DNA of 41,510 nt from positions 1 through 41,510 of the forward strand of contig NZ_BMTL01000052.1 in the NCBI RefSeq assembly GCF_014649655.1, written 5' to 3'. The notes below the pieces were generated by a model that was not told the origin of the DNA, did no database searches, and worked only from the letters and a program-made list of their open reading frames with translations. The translations under genes and the position numbers were made by a program. Every line of letters begins with the position of its first letter. Within the stretch, counting starts at the first letter, position 1. Shown here piece by piece: positions 8,417 through 15,829 of the stretch. This DNA is from Streptomyces humidus (lineage in GTDB: Bacteria; Actinomycetota; Actinomycetes; Streptomycetales; Streptomycetaceae).

Positions 8417-10570
8417 GTGACCGGTATGGGTGTGGAGCTGGGCGCACAGGCAGCGCGTGCCCGGGCCCTGGCCGTGCTGCGCATCCGCAGCCGGGCGCTG
8501 GCCGGCGCGCTGCTGCCCGCGGCCGCCGCCGTGATCCTGGGCGTGGGCGGTGCCACCGGGCACCTCGAGGGCCCGGGCTGGGACGGCGCACGCGTGATCG
8601 TGTACACCGTCGCCGCCGTGGTGCTGCTCGCCGCCGTGGTGATCGGCCTGGTCGTCGCCCGGTCCCGGCCCGCAGTCAGCCCCACGGTGGCCGTCGCCGA
8701 GAGGGCTGCCCCCGACCTGTACCGGCTGGTCCGTGACCTGGCCGACCGTCTCGACGTCCCCGCGCCCTCGGCGATAGCGCTCACCCCGGACTGCGACAGC
8801 TGGCTGGAGGACCGCACCCACCCGGCCCACGGCCCGCCCCCGCCCCGCGACGGCGACGAGATAGCAGGTCCGGGCGGCGCCCACGGACCGCTGCACCGTC
8901 GTGCCGTGGCGGCGCCCGTCCTCGTCATCGGCTCCCCGTTCCTGTGGTGGATGCGCGTCGGGGAGCTGCGCGCCGTCCTCGCCCCGGTCGTCGCCGGTAC
9001 GGGCCCCTCGGCGCACCCCGACATAGCGGCGGCCCGGCGCTTCGTGCGCGGGCTGGACGCGGCGGTGGCCGCCTGCGCCCACCAGGGCGGTCGGCACTCC
9101 GTCCTGCGGCCCGCGTGTTCGGGCATCGGCTGGGTCGCGCGGCTGATGCTGCGCGGCTGCCAGGTGCACGCCGGCGAGATGGAACGCGGGGTGGCCGCCG
9201 CGGCCGCCGAGCGCGCACAGGCTGTGGACTACGGGCTGCGCATCGTCGCCCAGGAACAGGTGGGCCTGGCATACGCGGGATGGGACCGGCTGCTCACCCG
9301 CGTGGCGCTGCCGGCGTGGCGCATGGGCCGCTGGCCCTCCCGGCTGGACGCCGGGGTCGTCGCGGCTCTCACGGAGCTGTCCCGGCGCGACCGGCTGGCC
9401 GAGGGCTTCGCCTCCCGCCTCGGCGAGCGCCCCGCCTGCGACCTGCTCGAAGAGCCCGGCACCGTCGACGAGGCCGCCTCGCTGCTCGCGGCCCGCCTCT
9501 TCCACGGCGGCCCCGCGGAGCCCGGCCCGGACTGGTCCCCGGTGGCCTGGGAGGACTACCCGGACGAGGTCGTCGACCGCAAGTGGCGTACCGACGCGGC
9601 CCGCCTCCACCGCGTCCTGGACGCCCTCGGCGTCCGCCGCGCCCCCGACCCCGTGACCGTCCGCCACCCGGGCGGCCCCACCCTGGCCCGCGTCCTGGAC
9701 CACCTCACGGATGTCCTCCCCCCGGCCCCGGAAGTGACCTACGGCCCGGCGGACCCGGGCCGCCGGCAGCCGGAACACCCTCCGGCGGGCACGGTCACCG
9801 GCCCTCCGGCGGGCCCGGGTTCCGCTGCGGACACGGAGCACTCGGCGAACCGGAACCCGAACCCGAACCCGAACCCGGGCCAGGCGCCCGGAGCGGGCTC
9901 CGCACCGGGCGCAGCCGCAGCCGCAGACCGGGACCCGTCCTCTGCCCCCGGCCCACTCGCGAACCCGGCCCCGGCCCCAGCCTCCTCGTCACCGGCCCCC
10001 GGCTCCCCGCTTCCCGCCGCCGCCCAGGGCGAGCCCGTGCTCCCCCCGGATCCGTGCCCCGCCCTCACCGCGCCGCCCACCGGTCACCCCGGTCGCCCCG
10101 AGACCGTCTCCGACCGTGCGCCGGTCGTCGCCTTCCCTCCCGACGGCGACGACACCCCGCCCGTCAACCCCCGCAGCGCCGCCCTCGCCGCCCGGCTCGG
10201 TGCCGAGGTCGGCCGGGAGGAGGCGGCGGCCGTGCCCGCGACCGGCACCGGGCCGCTCGCCGCCGGGCCCGACACGGTCCTCTGGGACGACGCCGCGCTT
10301 CCCCTGTTCCCCCTCCAGCCGCCGCGCACCGACCGGGAGCTCCTCGCCGACCACGTCACGGCGATGGTCTGCTGCGCCGCGATGGACACCGTCGGCGCGA
10401 CGCCGGGCCTCGACTGGCTCGACGGCCCGACCCTCCTGGTCGACGGCCGGCGCGTGGCCGACCTGACCTCCCGGGTCCTCAGCCTCGTGGAGGACGGCGA
10501 CGCGGGCCCCCTGCGCACCTGGCTCGTGGAGCTCGGCATACGGCCGGAGAAGCCGGTGCGGCTGGGCTGA
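8417..10570 (+). CDS. Membrane protein resembling an M48-type peptidase that lacks the HExxH site
   Basis: The start is GTG 8417, with GGGAGGGGG 12 nt upstream; ATG 8426 is an alternative. Residues 30-80 contain two transmembrane segments (ALLPAAAAVILGVGG and VIVYTVAAVVLLAAVVIGLV). After them, DLYRLVRDLADRLDVPAPSAI and APVLVIGSPFLWWMRVGELRAVLAPVVAG follow the order of M48 (HtpX/Ste24-like) peptidases, but the expected HELAH after RAVLA is replaced by PVVAG, so zinc catalysis looks lost. Residues ~430-560 are Pro/Ala-rich with an (NP)n run. The last ~110 residues form a separate conserved-looking domain (LLADHVTAMVCCAAMDTVG). Of 717 residues, only the N-terminal part has a family suggestion; true function unknown. 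Confidence 0.7.
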   Translation: MTGMGVELGAQAARARALAVLRIRSRALAGALLPAAAAVILGVGGATGHLEGPGWDGARVIVYTVAAVVLLAAVVIGLVVARSRPAVSPTVAVAERAAPDLYRLVRDLADRLDVPAPSAIALTPDCDSWLEDRTHPAHGPPPPRDGDEIAGPGGAHGPLHRRAVAAPVLVIGSPFLWWMRVGELRAVLAPVVAGTGPSAHPDIAAARRFVRGLDAAVAACAHQGGRHSVLRPACSGIGWVARLMLRGCQVHAGEMERGVAAAAAERAQAVDYGLRIVAQEQVGLAYAGWDRLLTRVALPAWRMGRWPSRLDAGVVAALTELSRRDRLAEGFASRLGERPACDLLEEPGTVDEAASLLAARLFHGGPAEPGPDWSPVAWEDYPDEVVDRKWRTDAARLHRVLDALGVRRAPDPVTVRHPGGPTLARVLDHLTDVLPPAPEVTYGPADPGRRQPEHPPAGTVTGPPAGPGSAADTEHSANRNPNPNPNPGQAPGAGSAPGAAAAADRDPSSAPGPLANPAPAPASSSPAPGSPLPAAAQGEPVLPPDPCPALTAPPTGHPGRPETVSDRAPVVAFPPDGDDTPPVNPRSAALAARLGAEVGREEAAAVPATGTGPLAAGPDTVLWDDAALPLFPLQPPRTDRELLADHVTAMVCCAAMDTVGATPGLDWLDGPTLLVDGRRVADLTSRVLSLVEDGDAGPLRTWLVELGIRPEKPVRLG

Positions 10571-10612
10571 GCGCGCCCCGGCCGCCCGGCTCACAGCCTC
10601 CAGAAGCTCGTC

Positions 10613-10692
10613 GAGAGCCCAGGAGCCCAGGAGCCCAGGAGCCCAGGAGCCCAGGAGCCCAGGAGCCCAGGAGCCCAGGAGCCCGGGAGCCC
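10613..10692 (+). repeat. 8-bp tandem repeat, about ten units
   Basis: Eight perfect head-to-tail copies of AGGAGCCC run from 10621 to 10684. They are flanked by one degenerate copy on each side (GAGAGCCC at 10613, GGGAGCCC at 10685). The array starts 43 nt after the stop of the preceding gene. The rest of the 427-bp gap (10693-10997) contains an AT-leaning stretch (10740-10810), then a second array. Confidence 0.9.
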
Positions 10693-10869
10693 GCAGCCAG
10701 CCTTGTCGTCGCCCCGTCCGGGCGCAGGCCACCGACGGTTATCGGAGGAGTGAATTCCGCTTTCGGCCAATTCACAACGAATAGTGACTGTATGCGCGCG
10801 TTATGTGATGTGCTGGGACCGATAGAGCCCCTGGCAAGGGCTTGCGACACAGGACAGGCCGCGCACGAC

Positions 10870-10939
10870 CGAACACACAGGCCCGAATGCATAGGCCCGC
10901 ACGTGCAGGCCCGATCACACAGGCCCGAACACACAGGGC
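10870..10939 (+). repeat. 14-bp tandem repeat, five degenerate units
   Basis: Five consecutive 14-mers share the pattern CGAACACACAGGCC: 10870, 10884, 10898, 10912 and 10926. The first and fourth differ at one base and the middle ones at four or five. They are followed by two ACGTCCGT copies and lie 58 nt before the next gene's start. Confidence 0.75.
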
Positions 10940-10997
10940 GGTCACGTCCGTACACGTCCGTACCGGCCATCACGGGGGCGCGAGGGAGGGGAGCAGC

Positions 10998-12524
10998 ATG
11001 GGACCCGGACCAGGACCGGAGCACATCCGCCGATGGGAGTCGGGAGCACTGGCCCACGCCGTGTCCGATCCCTTCGGCCAGGGCCCGGTGCCCTGGCTGC
11101 GCGGCAGCGAGACGTACTTCGACGACACCGGCCAGGTGGTCCCCTGGTATGTGGACCCGGCGGTGCCCGCCTCGGCGCAGGGCTCCCCCCGCATCCCCGG
11201 ACGCATCCCCGGCCCCCGCCCCGCGTCCGGGGCCGGCGGTCCCCGCTCCGCCGACGACGTGCGCCGCCAGATCAAGGGCTTCGTCTCCACGGGCGCGGTT
11301 GCCCCCGGGGGCGCAGTCGACTTCCACGTCACCGTCGACCCGCCCCAGGAGTTCAGCGTCGACGTCTACCGCATCGGCCACTACGACGGCGACGGAGCCG
11401 CCAAGATCACCACCAGCCCGCGCCTGTCGGGCATCGTCCAGCCGCCGCCCCTGACCGCCGACCGCACGGTCTCCTGCCACCACTGGTGGCTCTCCTGGCG
11501 TCTGCAGGTTCCGTCGTACTGGAACGTGGGCGCGTACGTCGCGGTCCTCACCACCGCCGACGGCTACCGCTCCCACGTCCCCTTCACGGTCCGCGACCGG
11601 CACCCCGCCGACCTGCTCCTGCTGCTGCCCGACATCACCTGGCAGGCCTACAACCTGTACCCCGAGGACGGCCGCACCGGCGCCAGCCTCTACCACGCCT
11701 GGGACGAGGAGGGCCGTCTCCTCGGCGAGGCCGACGCGGCGACCACCGTCTCCTTCGACCGGCCGTACGCGGGTGCGGGCTTACCCCTGCACGTCGGCCA
11801 CGCCTACGACTTCATCCGCTGGGCCGAGCGCTACGGCTACGACCTTGCCTACGCCGACGCCCGCGACCTGCACGCCGGGCACGTCGACCCCACCCGATAC
11901 CGGGGCCTGGTCTTTCCCGGCCACGACGAGTACTGGTCCACGACCATGCGCCGGACCGTGGAGCTCGCCCGGGACAGCGGCACCTCGCTCGTGTTCCTGT
12001 CCGCCAACTCGCTCTACTGGCAGGTGGAGCTGGGGCCGTCGCCGTCCGGAGTGCCGAGCCGGCTGCTCACCTGCCGCAAGCGCAAGGGGCCCGGCAGGCC
12101 CGTCCTGTGGCGGGAGATCGGCCGCGCCGAGCAGCAGCTGGTCGGCATTCAGTACGCAGGGCGGGTGCCCGAGCCGCACCCGTTGATCGTCCGCAACGCC
12201 GACCACTGGCTGTGGGAGGCGACCGGCGCGGGCGAGGGCGAGGGTATCGAGGGCCTGGTCGCGGGCGAGGCCGACCGCTACTTCCCGCGCACTCCGCTCC
12301 CGCGGCACGAGGACCGCATCCTCCTCGCCCACTCGCCCTACCGCGACGGCGAGGGCGTCCTGCGCCACCAGGAGACCTCCCTCTACCGCGCCCCCTCGGG
12401 CGCCCTGGTGTTCGCCTCCGGCACCTTCGCCTGGTCACCGGCCCTGGACCGCCCCGGCCACGTGGACTCCCGCGTCCAGCGCGCCACGGCCAACCTCTTG
12501 GACCGCATCTGCAAGCGCGACTGA
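10998..12524 (+). CDS. N,N-dimethylformamidase beta-subunit-like protein
   Basis: The 508-residue product starts at ATG 10998 behind a GGGAGGGG site. It resembles the large-subunit C-terminal domain of N,N-dimethylformamidase, an amidohydrolase with a tyrosine/glutamate-held iron. It has an immunoglobulin-like N-terminal region (IKGFVSTGAVAPGGAVDFHV, DVYRIGHYDGDGA), then LLLPDITWQAYNLY, a conserved FPGHDEYWS at about 307-314 and SANSLYWQ. Streptomyces proteins of this family are of unknown substrate, so amide hydrolysis is inferred. Leucine at 11781-11783 is encoded by TTA, so translation should depend on the bldA tRNA and be favoured late in growth. It has no signal peptide. Repeat arrays lie on both sides of the gene. 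Confidence 0.75.
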   Translation: MGPGPGPEHIRRWESGALAHAVSDPFGQGPVPWLRGSETYFDDTGQVVPWYVDPAVPASAQGSPRIPGRIPGPRPASGAGGPRSADDVRRQIKGFVSTGAVAPGGAVDFHVTVDPPQEFSVDVYRIGHYDGDGAAKITTSPRLSGIVQPPPLTADRTVSCHHWWLSWRLQVPSYWNVGAYVAVLTTADGYRSHVPFTVRDRHPADLLLLLPDITWQAYNLYPEDGRTGASLYHAWDEEGRLLGEADAATTVSFDRPYAGAGLPLHVGHAYDFIRWAERYGYDLAYADARDLHAGHVDPTRYRGLVFPGHDEYWSTTMRRTVELARDSGTSLVFLSANSLYWQVELGPSPSGVPSRLLTCRKRKGPGRPVLWREIGRAEQQLVGIQYAGRVPEPHPLIVRNADHWLWEATGAGEGEGIEGLVAGEADRYFPRTPLPRHEDRILLAHSPYRDGEGVLRHQETSLYRAPSGALVFASGTFAWSPALDRPGHVDSRVQRATANLLDRICKRD

Positions 12525-12620
12525 CCCCCGTCCGCGAGCGGGACCGCCCCACCGTCCGCCAAGCGCGACTGGCCCACCGTCCGAAAGCAACGACCGCCCT
12601 CCCCGCCGGCCCGCCCTCCC

Positions 12621-12668
12621 CGCCGGCCCGCCGGCCCGCCGGCCCGCCAGCCCGCCGGCCCGCCGGCC
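12621..12668 (+). repeat. 8-bp tandem repeat, six units
   Basis: Six consecutive 8-mers of CGCCGGCC (the fourth is CGCCAGCC) lie between the dimethylformamidase-like gene and purC. A further partial copy follows. Just upstream, AAGCGCGACTG(A/G)CCC occurs twice (about 12513 and 12560). Confidence 0.8.
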
Positions 12669-12768
12669 CGCGGCCCGCCGTCCCGGACGGTCCCGGCACC
12701 CGGCGTCCCAGATCAATCCTGAACTAAGGGACAATCGAGCCTCCAGGTCAGAACCACGGGGAGGAACC

Positions 12769-13668
12769 GTGTCCGGATTCGTAGAAAAGCCCGAGCCCCT
12801 TCAGGTGCCGGGCCTGGTGCATCTGCACACCGGCAAGGTGCGCGAGCTGTACCAGAACGAGGCGGGCGACCTCGTGATGGTCGCCAGCGACCGCACATCC
12901 GCCTACGACTGGGTGCTGCCGACCGAGATCCCCGACAAGGGCCGCATCCTCACCCAGCTCTCCCTGTGGTGGTTCGACCGGCTCGCCGATCTGGTGCCGA
13001 ACCACGTCCTGAGCACGGAGCCGCCCGCCGGGGCCCCCGCCGACTGGGCCGGACGCACCCTGATCTGCAAGTCGCTGCGGATGGTCCCGGTCGAGTGCGT
13101 GGCCCGCGGCTACCTCACCGGCTCGGGCCTCGCCGAGTACCGGGAGTCCCGCACGGTCTGCGGCCTCGCCCTCCCCGAGGGCCTGGTCGACGGCAGCGAG
13201 CTCCCGGCGCCGATCTTCACCCCGGCCACCAAGGCCGCCGTCGGCGAGCACGACGAGAACGTCTCCTACGAGGAGGTCGCCCGCCAGGTCGGGGCCGACA
13301 CCGCGGCCCAGCTCCGGCAGGCCACCCTCGCCGTCTACGGCCGGGCCCGCGACATCGCCCGCGACCGGGGCGTCATCCTCGCCGACACCAAGTTCGAGTT
13401 CGGCTTCGAGGGCGAGACCCTGGTCGTCGCCGACGAGGTCCTCACCCCGGACTCGTCCCGTTTCTGGCCGGCCGACCAGTGGCAGCCGGGCCGCGCGCAG
13501 CCCTCGTACGACAAGCAGTTCGTGCGCGACTGGCTGACCTCGACCGAGTCCGGCTGGGACCGCCACAGCGAGCAGCCCCCGCCGGCGCTGCCCGAGCGCA
13601 TCGTGGACGTGACCCGCGCGAAGTACGTCGAGGCCTACGAGCGTCTGACGGGCACCGCCTGGGCGTGA
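12769..13668 (+). CDS. purC: Phosphoribosylaminoimidazole-succinocarboxamide synthase (SAICAR synthetase)
   Basis: PurC condenses CAIR with aspartate using ATP, step 8 of purine synthesis. GTG 12769 has a strong GGGGAGGAACC site 3-10 nt upstream. The 299 residues contain the family motifs in order: HTGKVRELYQ, MVASDRTSAYDWVL, IPDKGRILTQLS, PVECVARGYLTGSGLAEY, then FTPATKAAVGEHDENVSYEE, LADTKFEFGFE and DEVLTPDSSRFWP. The length is typical of actinobacterial PurC. It is the last gene of the rightward block; a hairpin that serves both directions follows. Confidence 0.95.
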   Translation: MSGFVEKPEPLQVPGLVHLHTGKVRELYQNEAGDLVMVASDRTSAYDWVLPTEIPDKGRILTQLSLWWFDRLADLVPNHVLSTEPPAGAPADWAGRTLICKSLRMVPVECVARGYLTGSGLAEYRESRTVCGLALPEGLVDGSELPAPIFTPATKAAVGEHDENVSYEEVARQVGADTAAQLRQATLAVYGRARDIARDRGVILADTKFEFGFEGETLVVADEVLTPDSSRFWPADQWQPGRAQPSYDKQFVRDWLTSTESGWDRHSEQPPPALPERIVDVTRAKYVEAYERLTGTAWA

Positions 13669-13677
13669 GCCGCCCAC

Positions 13678-13712
13678 GTGAAAGGCCCCGGTCGATGACC
13701 GGGGCCTTTCAC
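13678..13712. terminator. Bidirectional hairpin between purC and tRNA-Gly
   Basis: A perfect 16-bp stem (13678-13693 with 13697-13712) closes a 3-nt loop. It lies 9 nt after purC and 2 nt beyond the tRNA-Gly 3' end, so it can stop both converging transcripts. Confidence 0.8.
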
Positions 13713-13714
13713 GA

Positions 13715-13790
13715 TGGAGCGGACGACGAGGCTCGAACTCGCGACCTCAACCTTGGCAAGGTTGCGCTCTACCAACTGAGCTACGTCCGC
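13715..13790 (-). tRNA. tRNA-Gly (anticodon GCC), copy with encoded CCA
   Basis: The reverse complement gives acceptor GCGGACG/CGTCCGC, D arm AGCTCAGTTGGTAGAGC, anticodon loop with GCC (CTTGCCAAG) and T loop TTCGAGC. The discriminator is T and CCA is encoded (13717-13715). The 5' end is only 37 nt after the response-regulator stop on the same strand, so it may be carried on the tail of that operon or use a promoter inside it. Its body is identical to the copy at 17927-17999. Confidence 0.95.
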
Positions 13791-13827
13791 ACTGCGCCGT
13801 GGTGAACATGCCGTGGCGCGAGGCCAA

Positions 13828-14436
13828 CTATACCCAACCCCGCTCCCGGGCGATCCGCACCGCCGTGTGCCGGTTCTCCGCCCCGAGCTTGGAGACGGCC
13901 GACGACAGGTAGTTCCGTACGGTCCCCTGCGACAGCGCGGCCCGTTCGGCGATCTCCGCGACGGGCGCCCCGTCGGCGGCGAGTTCGAGCACCTCCGCCT
14001 CGCGCGAGGTCAGCGGCGAGTCGCCGGCGGCGATCGCGTCGGCCGCCAACTCCGGGTCCACGTAACGGTTCCCGGCGTGCACCGTGCGGATGATCTCGGC
14101 GAGCCGCTGGGCGCTCACCGTCTTCGGGACGAACCCGCGCACACCGGCCGCAAGTGCCCGTTTGAGATGTCCGGGCCGGCCGTGGCTGGTGACGATCAGG
14201 GTCCGGCAGCCGGGCAGTTCGGTCCGCAGGGATGTGGCGACCTTCACACCGTCGGCGCCCGGCATCTGCAGATCCAGGACGGCCACGTCGGGCTCGTGGG
14301 CCCGCGCCATCGCGAGTGCCTCCGGCCCGGTGGCCGCCTCGGCGACGACCACCAGGTCGTCCTCCAGGGACAGCAGCGCGGCCAGCGCGCCCCGGATGAG
14401 GTGCTCGTCGTCGGCGAGCAGCACCCGCACCGTCAT
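13828..14436 (-). CDS. LuxR/NarL-family response regulator
   Basis: The 202-residue protein starts at ATG 14436, overlapping the kinase stop by ATGA. The receiver domain (1-120) has the acidic pair DD at 9-10, the phospho-acceptor Asp at about 55 in VLDLQMPGADG, and the conserved Thr/Ser and Lys positions (IVTSHGR, GFVPKTVS). The C-terminal LuxR helix-turn-helix reads PLTSREAEVLELAADGAPVAEIA and QGTVRNYLSSAVSKLGAENR. The sequence resembles the DesR/LiaR-like regulators that answer membrane-stress kinases. Its gene closes an ABC exporter-kinase-regulator operon, which suggests it controls that exporter. Confidence 0.92.
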   Translation of the reverse strand: MTVRVLLADDEHLIRGALAALLSLEDDLVVVAEAATGPEALAMARAHEPDVAVLDLQMPGADGVKVATSLRTELPGCRTLIVTSHGRPGHLKRALAAGVRGFVPKTVSAQRLAEIIRTVHAGNRYVDPELAADAIAAGDSPLTSREAEVLELAADGAPVAEIAERAALSQGTVRNYLSSAVSKLGAENRHTAVRIARERGWV

Positions 14437-15713
14437 GAAGCGACCTCTCGCACAGCCGTCTTCTCGCTCAGCGGCACCCGCGCGACCACGCGGAACGTGC
14501 CCGTTCCGGCGGGCCCGGCCTCCAGCGTTCCGTCGACTCCCCGCAGCCGCTCCCGCAACCCGGCGAGCCCGGACCCGCCGCCCGCGCCGCCGAGCCCGGA
14601 CCCGCCGCCCGTCCCCTCGATGCCCGGCCCGCCGCCCGCGCCGGGGGGTCGCGCCCCGTCGTTCTCCACCGTCAGCACCACGCCTTCCGCCGTTCTCCGC
14701 ACCATCACCGAGCACCGGCCCGCGTCTCCGTGCCGCAGCACGTTGGTGGTGGTCTCGCGCACCACCCAGCCGAGCGCGGACTGCACCTCGGCGGGCAGCC
14801 CGCCGGGTTCCCCGCTCACCTCGCAGGCGATGCCCGCCGCCGTCAACACACCTTGTGCGCCCTCGAGTTCGACGCCCAGGTCGGCTTCCCGGTAGCCGCG
14901 GACGACATCGCGCACCTCGCGCTGCGACTCCCGGGCTATGCGCTGCACCTCGACCATCTGCTCCACGGCGTCCGGCCGTCCGCGCCGGGCCAGCTGCACG
15001 GCCAGCTCGCTCTTCAGCGCGATCACCGCCAGGTTGCGGCCCATCACGTCGTGCAGATCCCGCCCGAAGCGCAGCCGCTCCTCGGCGACGGCGAGCCGGG
15101 CCCGGGTGTCACGGGCCTCGTCCAGCCGGAAGACGGCGTCGAGCAGCCAGACGGAGAAGACCGAGGCGAAGGCGAGGAAGCCGCCGCCGAGGAACACCGC
15201 CGCCATCGTCGCCAGGGCGGCCGTGCCGGGCAGTCCGAAGGGGAACGCCACGAGTCCGGCGCCCAGGGCGAAGCCGGCCACGACCGCGAGCACCCGCCGC
15301 CGTCTGCGCACGCCGACCGCGGTGAAGCCGGCCCCGAAGGCCAGGACGACGCCGAAGACGGCGCCCGCGGCGGCGTCGACGCCACCGCGGTCCGGGCCGT
15401 GCTCCGCGATGCCGGCAGCGGCGACGGCGACCGTCGCGGTGACGGCGGCGAGGGCCCACAGCAGCCGGACGGGCCGGCGCCGACGCCCACGCGTCCAGTC
15501 CAGTGCTCGTGACGCCGTCACGGCGCCGAGCGTGCTGTGCACGAGCGTCAGCGCCGGCAGCCACAGCGCGGGCCCGGCCGGCAGCCCTCCGGCGGAGGGC
15601 AGCCCCACCGCCATGAACTCGGCCATGGCGAAGAAGTGGAACGACCACCTGGTGTACGTCTCGACCTTCGCGGGCGTGCTCTTGCGCCGCCACCAGCCCC
15701 ACGGCCTGCGCAT
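14433..15713 (-). CDS. Sensor histidine kinase (HisKA_3 type, membrane bound)
   Basis: I favour ATG 15713 (MRRPWGWWRRKSTPAKVETY), which gives 426 residues and has a G-rich site upstream. A GTG at 15857 in the same frame would add 48 residues made of G-[HR]-x-E-T-D hexapeptide repeats and overlap the permease gene. The membrane domain has about five or six helices (e.g. LPALTLVHSTLGAVTA, LLWALAAVTATVAVAAAG, VFGVVLAFGAGFTAVG). The dimerisation helix carries the H-box RFGRDLHDVMGRNLAVIALK, and the ATPase domain has the N box VVRETTTNVLRHG and G-rich GGGSGLAGLRERL. It phosphorylates the overlapping regulator gene product. Confidence 0.9.
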   Translation of the reverse strand: MRRPWGWWRRKSTPAKVETYTRWSFHFFAMAEFMAVGLPSAGGLPAGPALWLPALTLVHSTLGAVTASRALDWTRGRRRRPVRLLWALAAVTATVAVAAAGIAEHGPDRGGVDAAAGAVFGVVLAFGAGFTAVGVRRRRRVLAVVAGFALGAGLVAFPFGLPGTAALATMAAVFLGGGFLAFASVFSVWLLDAVFRLDEARDTRARLAVAEERLRFGRDLHDVMGRNLAVIALKSELAVQLARRGRPDAVEQMVEVQRIARESQREVRDVVRGYREADLGVELEGAQGVLTAAGIACEVSGEPGGLPAEVQSALGWVVRETTTNVLRHGDAGRCSVMVRRTAEGVVLTVENDGARPPGAGGGPGIEGTGGGSGLGGAGGGSGLAGLRERLRGVDGTLEAGPAGTGTFRVVARVPLSEKTAVREVAS

Positions 15714-15734
15714 CCGCGCGCCCCCCGTCTCTCC

Positions 15735-15806
15735 GTGCCTGTCCGTCTCCCGGCGCCCGTCCGTCCGGCCGTGCCCGTCCGTCTCCCGGTGCCCGTCCGT
15801 CTCCCC
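15735..15806 (-). repeat. 18-bp tandem repeat, four units
   Basis: Four 18-mers of the form GTGCCCGTCCGTCTCCCG start at 15735, 15753, 15771 and 15789 between the permease and kinase genes. On the reverse strand the unit length is a multiple of three and reads as G-[HR]-x-[ER]-T-D hexapeptides in the kinase frame, so it could be an N-terminal extension or merely intergenic. Confidence 0.8.
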
Positions 15807-15829
15807 GTGCTCCCGGCGTTCCGTGCCCC

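Noticed and set aside
10613..10692. Possible CRISPR or iteron array
   Set aside because: Pure 8-bp units with no spacers cannot be CRISPR; treated as a simple tandem repeat.
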